DNA from: a virus
Length of the DNA: 41,504 nucleotides
IMG/VR virus record: IMGVR_UViG_3300025778_000033
Span: 1-41,504 of that record
Strand: one strand, 5' to 3'
In this document: positions 6,804-12,851 of the stretch, piece by piece
Numbering within the stretch: the stretch's first letter is position 1
Layout: each line of letters begins with the position of its first letter
The notes under the pieces: model-generated
Seen by the model: the letters and a program-made list of their open reading frames with translations, nothing else
Told to the model about the DNA's origin: nothing
Database searches by the model: none
Translations under genes and position numbers: made by a program

Positions 6804-7064
6804 TTATTTTGTTTGAATGATATAAAGTTGTTCATTGTACCAATGTATATGGGTTACCTTACGCCCATTATATTTGCCATCCTCTATCCAACACATCTCT
6901 TTCATCAGCTCATTCGCCTCATCTATGGATACGACATCCGACTTATAAAAAGTCTTTTCGCCTTCGGATCTCGCAAAGGCTTCTAATCTTGGTTCTAGCT
7001 TTTCAATATGGTGGGAACGATAGTCCGACCTATCTAATAATAGGTAGTAGTTTGGTAGTGCCAT
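6804..7064 (-). CDS. Hypothetical protein, 86 aa
   Basis: A soluble protein starting MALPNYYLLLDRSDYRSHHI, rich in aromatic residues and ending in predicted strands (KVTHIHWYNEQLYIIQTK). Three bases separate it from the zinc-ribbon gene, so they are probably co-transcribed. No known motif. Confidence 0.5.
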   Translation of the reverse strand: MALPNYYLLLDRSDYRSHHIEKLEPRLEAFARSEGEKTFYKSDVVSIDEANELMKEMCWIEDGKYNGRKVTHIHWYNEQLYIIQTK

Positions 7065-7073
7065 AACATTGAT

Positions 7074-7373
7074 TTATTCAGCTGAGTAATCGTATATATC
7101 ACTTGCTGATGGTTTATAAATTGATTTAACTTTCTTAATAAATTGGGCTACTTTCTTTGAGTTGTCTATCTTATCCAGTGTAACCTCATACTTTATTCTA
7201 TACAAGGTATTGGGTATTTGCTCCCATAGTAATAGGTAACTTCTGCCGATCTGGATGTGGTAGAAATCGTCTATAACAATTTCGGCATCCGTTTCTTCCC
7301 AATAGTTTTCTTCAGTAAATTCTCTTACAACAATGTTGTTTGCGACTAATAAGTCATAGATAATTTTAAGCAT
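7074..7373 (-). CDS. Hypothetical protein, 99 aa
   Basis: A 99-residue acidic protein starting MLKIIYDLLVANNIVVREF with alternating hydrophobic strands (IVIDDFYHIQIGRSYLLLWE). Its start overlaps the stop of the upstream 53-residue gene by eight bases. Function unknown. Confidence 0.5.
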   Translation of the reverse strand: MLKIIYDLLVANNIVVREFTEENYWEETDAEIVIDDFYHIQIGRSYLLLWEQIPNTLYRIKYEVTLDKIDNSKKVAQFIKKVKSIYKPSASDIYDYSAE

Positions 7374-7527
7374 TTTCTACATCATTTAAAATTTGATTTA
7401 ATATTTTTTCTTCTTCCTTCTTTAACAGTTTTTGGTATACTTTTAATAGTATAACATCGTCCAAATCCTTTGAGTCTTGAATTTGGCTGATAAGTTCAGC
7501 TAGTTCTTGGTAGGTATATGGCTTCAT
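7366..7527 (-). CDS. Hypothetical small helical protein, 53 aa
   Basis: The frame opens at 7578, but ATG 7527 (MKPYTYQELAELISQ) lies just after the stop of the upstream membrane protein gene and gives a compact helical product, so it is preferred. The protein is charged, with a possible coiled coil (LLKKEEEKILNQILND). Function unknown. Confidence 0.5.
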   Translation of the reverse strand: MKPYTYQELAELISQIQDSKDLDDVILLKVYQKLLKKEEEKILNQILNDVENA

Positions 7528-7528
7528 G

Positions 7529-7768
7529 TTATTTATTTTTAGAGTAAAAGTTTTCATCAAACGACTCATAAAAAACAATGCCTAAAAATACCGACCAACA
7601 AATTGTAAAGATTGTGGCATAGAATGGGTGCATAGAAACATCCCTAAAGTTGCCACCAAATAACCAAACGATTGAAGGTATGATTGCATAACCTACAATA
7701 AAAAAGCCTACATATAGTAGGCATAGGATTGAAAATCTTGCTATCTTTTGCATGATATTGTATGCCAT
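7529..7768 (-). CDS. Small membrane protein, two predicted spans
   Basis: A 79-residue protein with two hydrophobic stretches, about residues 12-35 (ILCLLYVGFFIVGYAIIPSI) and 48-67 (FYATIFTICWSVFLGIVFYE), joined by a short loop. Residue 6 is a second possible Met start. Two-span proteins of this size include holins and superinfection-exclusion proteins, but its place in the left arm and its acidic tail do not point to lysis in particular. It is the first gene left of the terminator at 7830. Confidence 0.55.
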   Translation of the reverse strand: MAYNIMQKIARFSILCLLYVGFFIVGYAIIPSIVWLFGGNFRDVSMHPFYATIFTICWSVFLGIVFYESFDENFYSKNK

Positions 7769-7829
7769 TTTTACGACTCGGCTGTCGTTTAGCTTATATT
7801 TATAATTGAATATTACGGCTTAACCGATA

Positions 7830-7865
7830 TAAAAAAAGAAAGGACGCACAAAAACAGTGCGCCCC
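7830..7865 (-). terminator. Rho-independent terminator ending the structured RNA locus
   Basis: On the minus strand GGCGCAC (7858-7864 region) pairs with GTGCGTCC (7842-7849) around a seven-base loop, with one mismatch, and is followed by TTTCTTTTTTT (7831-7841). It must end a leftward transcript that covers 7870-8476, where no convincing protein gene exists. Confidence 0.7.
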
Positions 7866-8469
7866 TTCTTAGGTATAATTTTACTAACTTGAATTTTCCT
7901 TTTGTCTTGTTCTATGTGTCGTTTCCAATCTTGCGATGCTTTCACACATAGGATTGTATTATCTATTGTTTGCATTCTTTTGCTTGTTCAATAGGTCGGC
8001 CCAATCGTATCGGCTTAATATGGATTTGTTTAGTGATTACCTCAACCTACAAAAATCTATAAAAAAATCTATTGTAGGGATTCGCCTTTCTCTATCATTT
8101 AAATAGTGCGAGGTTTGACTTATAAAATTATAATATAGGCAAAAGTCGTTAGCTCATTGTCTTGAGCATCCAATTTTATCCCTTGCAAATAGCAAGGTAT
8201 TGCTTTGAATTATAGCTTTTATAAGCTATTGAGTAATGTAAGTTAGTTAGCAATTACTTTGTGAGCTTTGCTAAATTTGTAGCTCTTACAATTTACTAAT
8301 GTATGTTTGAATCCTATAAAAATAGGCTTCAATTTGTGCTACATTTAAACAATTATGAATCCCTTTTGAGGATTGTAACATATTATAAAAAATTATAATA
8401 TCATTACTATTGTTTAAATTTAGAGGGATGCAAGGTTATGAACCTTTTAGCTCTCTTAGAGCCATCCCT
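7842..8469 (-). ncRNA. Candidate large structured noncoding RNA
   Basis: Over about 600 gene-free bases I find a nearly unbroken chain of helices: 7912-7919/7944-7951 (8 bp), 8046-8052/8072-8078 (7), 8117-8121/8143-8147, 8152-8156/8163-8167, 8181-8186/8192-8197, 8212-8218/8223-8229 (7), 8232-8237/8253-8258, 8263-8267/8281-8285, and 8307-8317/8322-8332 (10 pairs, one mismatch). An 11-bp stem 8343-8353/8409-8419 encloses two hairpins (8358-8374 and 8380-8401, 9 bp). A 7-bp stem 8424-8430/8463-8469 encloses two more (8432-8446 and 8450-8462). The strand is inferred from the leftward terminator at 7830. A 51-codon ORF (7975-7820) overlaps it but runs through the terminator. Size and ornateness recall phage RNAs such as ROOL or GOLLD, but I cannot assign a class. 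Confidence 0.55.
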
Positions 8470-8476
8470 AAGTTAA

Positions 8477-8965
8477 TTACTTAACTTTTTTTACTTTGAT
8501 AGGTGCAAAGTTCTTTACTATCAAAGTTTCAACCATCCAAAACGACCACTTATTCCCATTGTTCTTTTGTCTCTCGGTATCCTTTGCACTCATAAACTTG
8601 CAAAGGTCGGATGCTGTTAACTTTTGTACTTGCGCCATTGTAACCTTTAAAGAGTGCTTAATGTTGAATTCATTAAGGTACTTTTGTCCTCTTGTTTTAA
8701 ATGATTCAAGGTTAAAATTAAAGCTAAAAATATACTTTTTATGCTCATTGTTAGCTTCAATCTTTGCACCTTGTAAAGCACTTAATTCTCTTTTTACTTT
8801 CTCAATGTATGCACCTTTAACATTCTCTTGAATGTTTGCTACATTGTTAGCACTTGTTTCCATTGTTACTTTACCACTCTTTGAGCTTTTAAGATAACTA
8901 ATGGTAGAATCTTTTTTGGTAGCTTTTTTATTGGTAGCTAAAACCAATTCATTTGTTTGCTTCAT
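8477..8965 (-). CDS. Hypothetical basic protein upstream of the structured RNA
   Basis: The 162-residue product is Lys-rich (starts MKQTNELVLATNKKATKKDS, ends in KVKKVK) with a Ser/Lys-rich N-terminal tail and a folded-looking part from about residue 50. It lacks Cys clusters and membrane spans. It is the first gene of the leftward arm, with a good TAnnTTTG promoter at 9029-9061, so it is probably made early. Its stop codon sits in a perfect hairpin (8470-8476/8481-8487) that begins the structured RNA region, so gene and RNA may share a transcript. It could bind nucleic acid; I do not recognise the family. Confidence 0.6.
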   Translation of the reverse strand: MKQTNELVLATNKKATKKDSTISYLKSSKSGKVTMETSANNVANIQENVKGAYIEKVKRELSALQGAKIEANNEHKKYIFSFNFNLESFKTRGQKYLNEFNIKHSLKVTMAQVQKLTASDLCKFMSAKDTERQKNNGNKWSFWMVETLIVKNFAPIKVKKVK

Positions 8966-9002
8966 TGTTAATTTTTTTAAGCATTAATAAATTTAAAGAA
9001 CT

Positions 9003-9029
9003 TGCATAGCTAAATCGCTATTGCATAGC
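9003..9029. repeat. Direct repeat TTGCATAGC near the leftward promoter
   Basis: TTGCATAGC occurs at 9003-9011 and again at 9021-9029, 18 bases apart. The second copy overlaps the edge of the -7 box of the leftward promoter and the first lies at or just after the expected transcription start. This is where a repressor would sit, so it is a candidate operator. Confidence 0.4.
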
Positions 9030-9061
9030 AAAGATAGTAGTAATTCACAATTAGATCCAAA
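9029..9061 (-). promoter_or_regulatory. Bacteroidota-type promoter for the leftward arm
   Basis: On the minus strand TTTG (9058-9061) is followed after 21 bases by TATCTTTG (9029-9036), matching the -33 TTTG and -7 TAnnTTTG boxes of the primary sigma factor of Bacteroidota. It faces the 162-residue basic protein gene, whose ATG is about 64 bases downstream. Confidence 0.6.
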
Positions 9062-9228
9062 TTTTTTAATAACTTTTTTTAAATATTTATTATAATAATA
9101 TTTAATTAATTGAATAACAATAAAATAAGTACAAAAATAATTTTAAAAAAATATTGAAAATATATGAATGTCAATTATAAAATGGCAATAAATATATAAA
9201 TAGATATATAAATATAAAAGAAATAAAA

Positions 9229-9375
9229 GGATATATAAATAACATACAAAGGATATAAACATATACGAACATATCAAACGATATAAGATATTATAAATAT
9301 GTAAGCATTGGATATAAAAAAGTATAAAGGGATATTTTACAAAATAGTTTTTAGTTTAATGATATTAGGATATTG
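9229..9375. repeat. Iteron-like GGATATAAA motifs in the AT-rich divergent region
   Basis: Variants of GGATATAAA start at 9229, 9251, 9279 (CGATATAAG), 9310, 9330 (GGATATTTT) and 9368 (GGATATTGT), with one more at 9625. They lie in an extremely AT-rich stretch between the two divergent arms and about 500 bases before the RepL-like gene. Repeats plus easily melted DNA beside an initiator-like gene suggest an origin, but low complexity can produce similar patterns. The rest of 9037-9228 is A/T-rich sequence without further structure I can name. Confidence 0.35.
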
Positions 9376-9489
9376 TTTTTACTATTTAGTGCGAGAAACA
9401 TAAAAATAACCAATTACCAGTTTCATATTATCTTTTTCTTTTATATAAATTACAAAATATATTTATTTATTTATATATTTAGAATAATT

Positions 9490-9715
9490 AATATGAGGGT
9501 ACACGGCTCTCCAGATCTGGATTCCACCCCTACCCCTGGGATTGTGGGGGATATAGAGTCCCCCTACTACGACTATATCTATTTGCATATAAAAAGTACA
9601 TAATCAGCTAAATTATATGCATTAGGATATAAATCCCGCTACGTCTCCCGTTGGTCGTCCTCGCTATATAAATACATATATAGGGTTGCCCTGAAACGTA
9701 ATACCAGTATAGAGG
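9490..9715. other. GC-rich islet within the AT-rich control region
   Basis: The stretch about 9497-9572 and again 9632-9700 is far richer in G and C than its surroundings. It contains the palindrome CCAGATCTGG (near 9513), C-tracts CCCCTACCCC, the hairpin GGGGGA/TCCCCC around 9547-9565 and GGGTTGCCC near 9681. A 76-codon frame (9373-9603) crosses it, but its first half is low-complexity, so I do not call a gene. It could be a structured RNA, a binding region or a recent insertion. Confidence 0.35.
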
Positions 9716-9728
9716 CTTGTTCATATTT

Positions 9729-9767
9729 TTTGACATATTTGAGCTGATATTCCTAAAAATTTGACAT
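9729..9767. repeat. Direct repeat TTTGACAT upstream of the rightward promoter
   Basis: TTTGACAT occurs at 9729-9736 and 9760-9767, start to start 31 bases, about three helical turns. Both copies lie just upstream of the promoter at 9796-9827. Same-face spacing suggests a cooperative regulator site. Confidence 0.35.
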
Positions 9768-9795
9768 TTTAACTAAATAAATATGTTATCAAATA

Positions 9796-9827
9796 TTTGG
9801 ATAGTATTCAAATTATTAGTACATTTG
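9796..9827 (+). promoter_or_regulatory. Bacteroidota-type promoter for the rightward arm
   Basis: TTTG (9796-9799), a 20-base spacer, then TACATTTG (9820-9827). The ATG of the RepL-like gene begins only four bases after the box, so the transcript would be almost leaderless unless a later start is used; the next Met in that gene is near residue 63. Confidence 0.6.
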
Positions 9828-9831
9828 ATAT

Positions 9832-10314
9832 ATGAGTTTAAATAACTATCCAAGTTTTGAGCACAATCCATTTAGAGTAAAACCAAATCATTTCCATGTA
9901 TATACTAATCTTAAGGAGGTTAATGGGGTACAGATTCAGCAACAAAAGTTAGCTGACCAAGAACAACACATTAGGGTATTCCCATCAGCCTACGATGACC
10001 TTCGTAAATTAAACTCTATGGCTATAGCAATACTTGGTTATATATTCAAGGAAATTAAAACAGATTATGTAAGGTTGAATGTACCAGAGCTGATGGAAGC
10101 GTTCAGCTGTAATAGTAAGAATACAATTTACAGGGGTATAATGGATTTGTTAAAAAATAAGTTTATAGTTCGTATGGTAGGCTGTGATATGTACTTTATT
10201 AATCCTGCAAAGATATATAAAGGAAGCAGGGCTGAATGGTATAAAAAGACAAGTGAGTTTGATGATAACTATGATGGTTTGATGACAACAATATGTACAG
10301 ATGAGAGAGACTGA
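9832..10314 (+). CDS. RepL-like winged-helix replication or regulatory protein
   Basis: The 160-residue protein has a central winged-helix region (about 60-125), with helices AMAILGYIFKEI-like and MEAFSCNSKNTIYRGIMDLL as the likely recognition part, then a wing ending FINPAKIYKGSR (about 127-140). An INP..I..G.R ending is, as far as I recall, typical of RepL-type plasmid and phage replication proteins. It is the first gene of the rightward arm, next to repeats that could form an origin. It may be an initiator, or a regulator of the divergent promoters. It ends in TGA, overlapping the next start by 14 bases. Confidence 0.5.
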   Translation: MSLNNYPSFEHNPFRVKPNHFHVYTNLKEVNGVQIQQQKLADQEQHIRVFPSAYDDLRKLNSMAIAILGYIFKEIKTDYVRLNVPELMEAFSCNSKNTIYRGIMDLLKNKFIVRMVGCDMYFINPAKIYKGSRAEWYKKTSEFDDNYDGLMTTICTDERD

Positions 10315-10516
10315 TTTTTATTTAAAGGTAAAGAGTTCTAGGAATTATGTAATTATAAGGGCTGATGACTTTTATCAAGCCTGTAATGAGGTATGTAAAC
10401 AGGCTAAGTTTAAAAAAGAAGATGTTGAATTGTGGCATGTTGATTGTGATGGATTAATGACAAGAATGATGACTGCTAAACCAAATTTTAAAAATAGTAA
10501 ATATGATATTAGATAG
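10301..10516 (+). CDS. Hypothetical small protein, 71 aa
   Basis: Starts MRETDFYLKVKSSRNYVIIR inside the end of the RepL-like gene and overlaps the following gene by 14 bases. The product looks like a small alpha/beta domain. No recognised motif; the overlaps support a coupled transcript. Confidence 0.5.
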   Translation: MRETDFYLKVKSSRNYVIIRADDFYQACNEVCKQAKFKKEDVELWHVDCDGLMTRMMTAKPNFKNSKYDIR

Positions 10517-10712
10517 AGAAAAGATAGCTGAACTATACCTAGGGGTATTAGACTATGATTTAGATGGTAAGTTACCAGTGTTAAACAGGGAGTTCCTAAA
10601 CACCATCTGTTTTATTATAGAGAACAATGATGTGATGATTGAGAAACCTAAGTATGGTACTGAGTGGTATACAAGTGTAAGTACTGACCTTAAAATAACA
10701 AATATCAAATGA
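10503..10712 (+). CDS. Hypothetical small protein, 69 aa
   Basis: Starts MILDREKIAELYLGVLDYD; acidic, soluble, with no known motif. Its TGA stop overlaps the ATG of the next tiny gene (ATGA, 10709-10712). Confidence 0.5.
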   Translation: MILDREKIAELYLGVLDYDLDGKLPVLNREFLNTICFIIENNDVMIEKPKYGTEWYTSVSTDLKITNIK

Positions 10713-10789
10713 AAACAACAAGAGGAATATTGATACTATTTATACTTGTAGTGATAATGCTATTATTAGAATTAAAACTTATATTATGA
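10709..10789 (+). CDS. Tiny single-span membrane peptide, 26 aa
   Basis: ATG 10709 to TGA 10787-10789 encodes MKTTRGILILFILVVIMLLL followed by ELKLIL: a positively charged start and one hydrophobic span. Four-base ATGA overlaps at both ends fit a coupled run. It could be a lysis, exclusion or envelope-altering peptide. The shortness keeps confidence modest. Confidence 0.4.
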   Translation: MKTTRGILILFILVVIMLLLELKLIL

Positions 10790-10923
10790 AAGCATTTAAA
10801 CTAACACTTGTTATTATTGTATACTTCTTTTATCTACCATACCTAATTGTAATGTTGGGATTTGATATGATAAAGGGTATATTGTATGAGTCTATTAATT
10901 ACTTTGAAAACACCAATATATGA
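10786..10923 (+). CDS. Small membrane protein, 45 aa
   Basis: ATG 10786 to TGA 10921-10923 gives a protein with a hydrophobic span (LTLVIIVYFFYLPYLIVML, about 6-24) and an acidic C-terminal tail. It overlaps its neighbours by four bases on each side. Together with the preceding 26-residue peptide it forms a pair of tiny membrane proteins. Function unknown. Confidence 0.45.
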   Translation: MKAFKLTLVIIVYFFYLPYLIVMLGFDMIKGILYESINYFENTNI

Positions 10924-11162
10924 TTTGCTACATTTGTAACAGACAGGTATCTAAGTCCCTAAAGGTAGATGAACTACACTTTGGCTATTGCGACAAGCAC
11001 GAGTCTATTGTTCAGCTAGGGGTTGTTAAGTATATGCTTACTCATAAGCTAGACTATCTACACGATGTTAAGTATAATGAGGTACTCCATAACAAGAGTG
11101 CCAATCAAATAGAGTTTGAAAAACAAGTATTACCTGAAGACCTAAATGAACTAGAAGATTGA
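10920..11162 (+). CDS. Small zinc-binding protein, hypothetical
   Basis: The 80-residue protein starts MICYICNRQVSKSL and then has YCDKHES; CxxC near the start and C..H about 20 residues later make a CCCH-type zinc site. The remainder is a charged helix ending NELED. It sits in the coupled run of small genes. Function unknown. Confidence 0.5.
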   Translation: MICYICNRQVSKSLKVDELHFGYCDKHESIVQLGVVKYMLTHKLDYLHDVKYNEVLHNKSANQIEFEKQVLPEDLNELED

Positions 11163-11383
11163 TACACGAGTTTAAAACATATATACCCGTTCACACCCCA
11201 CACGGTGAAGGGGAAGCTATCCTCTTTATTGACTATAACCTTACGACCAATAGTGTATGGGTTGTTAGACTTAAAGGAGGTTCAGTTAGACACTACTTCA
11301 GCAATGACATAGTAATCTACGGAAATCCTATGGAAGGAAAAGGATGGGATATTAATATACCTAAAGAATGGAATAATGATTAA
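11159..11383 (+). CDS. Hypothetical protein with probable TTG start
   Basis: The frame starts with TTG at 11159, overlapping the TGA stop of the previous gene (TTGA), which fits the coupling style here. The 74-residue product (IHEFKTYIPVHTPHGEGEA) is predicted beta-rich, like a small barrel. No known motif. Confidence 0.45.
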   Translation: MIHEFKTYIPVHTPHGEGEAILFIDYNLTTNSVWVVRLKGGSVRHYFSNDIVIYGNPMEGKGWDINIPKEWNND

Positions 11384-11819
11384 AAGAAAAACACCTATTA
11401 AGAGGAAGCCTATTAAAAAAGGAACAAAGAAAAAGTCTAGTTTATTAGATAAAAAACGAGACAAATTAAAGTCTATTCCTAAGCTTACAAAGGAAGCCCA
11501 GCAAGTGTTTAACAAGTATATAAGAACACGTGACCATGGTATGAATTGTATTAGCTGTGGGTCAGACAAAGCCAACCAAGCAGGTCATTGGATATCAGTT
11601 AAGCAATCAAGTGCCCTAAGGTTTAACGAATGGAATGTAAACCTACAGTGTGCTGGCTGTAATCTTTACCTCCATGGCAATCAGGTTATGTATAGGGTAG
11701 GACTTGTTAAAAAGATAGGAGATAGAGCTGTAAATGAACTAGAGTTTATATACATGAATCAGCGAATCAAGAAGTGGACGCGTCAAGAGTTAGAGGACAT
11801 AATTAATAAATATAAATAG
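11376..11819 (+). CDS. ninG: NinG-like HNH/recombination protein
   Basis: The 147-residue protein has a very basic N-terminus (1-35) and then the NinG (lambda Rap) layout: C58ISC61, AGHW with His71, SSALRF, QCAGC with C92 and C95, then YLHGN (99-102) and YRVGLVKKIG. The two Cys pairs bind zinc, and the His and Asn residues form an HNH-type site. Lambda Rap resolves branched DNA during recombination, so this protein may work with the ERF annealing protein of the other arm. It closes the run of small genes; a -7 box follows right after its stop. Confidence 0.75.
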   Translation: MIKRKTPIKRKPIKKGTKKKSSLLDKKRDKLKSIPKLTKEAQQVFNKYIRTRDHGMNCISCGSDKANQAGHWISVKQSSALRFNEWNVNLQCAGCNLYLHGNQVMYRVGLVKKIGDRAVNELEFIYMNQRIKKWTRQELEDIINKYK

Positions 11820-11827
11820 TATATTTG
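11820..11827 (+). promoter_or_regulatory. Putative -7 box before the Lys-rich gene run
   Basis: TATATTTG (11820-11827) matches TAnnTTTG and overlaps the end of the ninG-like gene; the next ATG is at 11831, three bases later. No good -33 box is visible. If active, it would give a nearly leaderless message. Confidence 0.4.
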
Positions 11828-11830
11828 TGT

Positions 11831-11986
11831 ATGGCAAAGATTAAAGTAAAACTAAGAGAGGAAAAGAAAGGTCAGTTTCAACCAGCAGTTGAAAAGAAAT
11901 TAGCTAAGCGTTCAGCTGAGGCTATGGCTTCTCTTGAAAAGAAATACAACGATAAACTTAACAACCAATCAAAGTGGCAAAAGTAA
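11831..11986 (+). CDS. Tiny Lys-rich protein, 51 aa
   Basis: ATG 11831 to TAA 11986 encodes MAKIKVKLREEKKGQFQPAV and a charged helix ending KWQK. It is strongly basic. It shares the MAK(I/V)K start with the products of 11974 and 12405, which suggests related or duplicated genes. It overlaps the next gene by 13 bases. Possibly DNA- or RNA-binding; no known family. Confidence 0.5.
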   Translation: MAKIKVKLREEKKGQFQPAVEKKLAKRSAEAMASLEKKYNDKLNNQSKWQK

Positions 11987-12117
11987 AAATAATTAAAAGA
12001 GCTGATGGTCATTATTCAAAGAGAGGTCTTTGGGATAATATCCGTGCTGCTGCAGGTAGTGGTAAGAAACCTACCAAGGAAATGTTAAAACAAGAAAAGA
12101 AAATAAAAGGTAAATAA
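11974..12117 (+). CDS. Tiny Lys-rich protein with GTG start, 47 aa
   Basis: GTG 11974 to TAA 12117 gives MAKVKIIKRADGHYSKRGLW followed by a basic tail with GSGKKPTKEML. The GTG is inside the end of the previous gene, and the reading frame shares the MAKVK start of its neighbours. The GSGKKPTKEM string recurs, from memory, in small proteins near phage head genes. Function unknown. Confidence 0.5.
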   Translation: MAKVKIIKRADGHYSKRGLWDNIRAAAGSGKKPTKEMLKQEKKIKGK

Positions 12118-12118
12118 T

Positions 12119-12403
12119 ATGTCAGAAGCTTGGCAAAGGTCAGAGGGTAAAAATAAAGAAGGAGGTTTAAACGCCAAAGGTAGAGCATCTTATAATAAGG
12201 CTCATGGCGGTCATTTAAAGGCGCCAGTTAAGTCAGGTACTAATCCTCGTAGGGTTTCTTTTGCTGCTCGCTTTGCGGCTATGGCAGGCCCAATGAAAAA
12301 ACCAAATGGAGAACCAACAAGAAAAGCCTTGGCATTAAAGGCATGGGGATTTAGTTCACCAGCAGCTGCAAGGTCATTCGCAAACAAACATAAAAAATCA
12401 TAA
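12119..12403 (+). CDS. Conserved small basic phage protein (DUF6321-like)
   Basis: The 94-residue product has the layout WQRSEGKNKEGGLNAKGRAS, a central HLKAPVKSG, then MAGPMKKPNGEPTRKALALK and a short C-terminal helix. As far as I recall this matches a domain of unknown function found in many phages next to head genes. It is strongly basic. One base separates it from the previous stop. It could be a minor virion or DNA-binding protein. Confidence 0.6.
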   Translation: MSEAWQRSEGKNKEGGLNAKGRASYNKAHGGHLKAPVKSGTNPRRVSFAARFAAMAGPMKKPNGEPTRKALALKAWGFSSPAAARSFANKHKKS

Positions 12404-12404
12404 T

Positions 12405-12578
12405 ATGGCAAAAGTTAAAATGAAAAAGCAGGAGCCTGCTAAAAAAACAATCAACGTACCAGTAAAGTCAAGTGATATTGTTAAACCTGGTTACGGAGAA
12501 ATGGGTCGTAAGCTTCGTAAAAATTACGAGAAGACTGAAATCAAAATGGCATCAGTAGGTAAAACAAAAAAGAAATAA
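12405..12578 (+). CDS. Tiny Lys-rich protein, 57 aa
   Basis: ATG 12405 to TAA 12578 encodes MAKVKMKKQEPAKKTINVPV, then a segment with GYGEMGRKLRKNYEKTE and a basic tail ending TKKK. The MAKVK start matches two neighbouring genes. Its last base is the first base of the next ATG. Function unknown. Confidence 0.5.
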   Translation: MAKVKMKKQEPAKKTINVPVKSSDIVKPGYGEMGRKLRKNYEKTEIKMASVGKTKKK

Positions 12579-12841
12579 TGGCACTATCTAAATCAGCTTT
12601 ATATTTCCGTTCTCATCCTGAGGCTCGTAAAAAGAAGAATGAGTACAACACAAAGTACCATGCTACACCAGAGCGCAAGAAGTATCGTGTTAAACTTAAC
12701 AAGGCTAACAGAGATGCGGGTACATACGGAAATGGAGATGGTAAGGATATGAGTCATACAAAATCTGGGAAGCTGACAAAAGAAAGCCAATCAGCCAACA
12801 GAGCTAGAAATGGTAAAGACGGAAAGTCAACAAAAAAATAA
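12578..12841 (+). CDS. Conserved small basic phage protein, 87 aa
   Basis: Starts MALSKSALYFRSHPEARKKK and continues with KYHATPERKKYRVKLNKANR and a DGKDMSHTKSGKL segment before a Lys-rich end. I recall the DMSHTKSG part from small proteins of marine and gut phages that are sometimes compared with degenerate HNH proteins; the His and Asn pattern is incomplete here. It ends the run of five tiny basic genes. Confidence 0.55.
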   Translation: MALSKSALYFRSHPEARKKKNEYNTKYHATPERKKYRVKLNKANRDAGTYGNGDGKDMSHTKSGKLTKESQSANRARNGKDGKSTKK

Positions 12842-12851
12842 AACACACAAC

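Noticed and set aside
7820-7975. 51-codon minus-strand ORF starting MQTIDNTILCVK
   Set aside because: It reads through the leftward terminator hairpin and overlaps an 8-bp RNA stem, so a noncoding explanation is better.
8046-8078. CRISPR-like array in the hairpin region
   Set aside because: The elements are inverted, of different sequence and unevenly spaced; there is no repeated unit.
9373-9603. 76-codon ORF across the GC-rich islet
   Set aside because: Its first half is low-complexity Ile/Tyr/Phe typical of AT-rich noncoding DNA and there is no plausible start signal; the islet itself is reported as unexplained.
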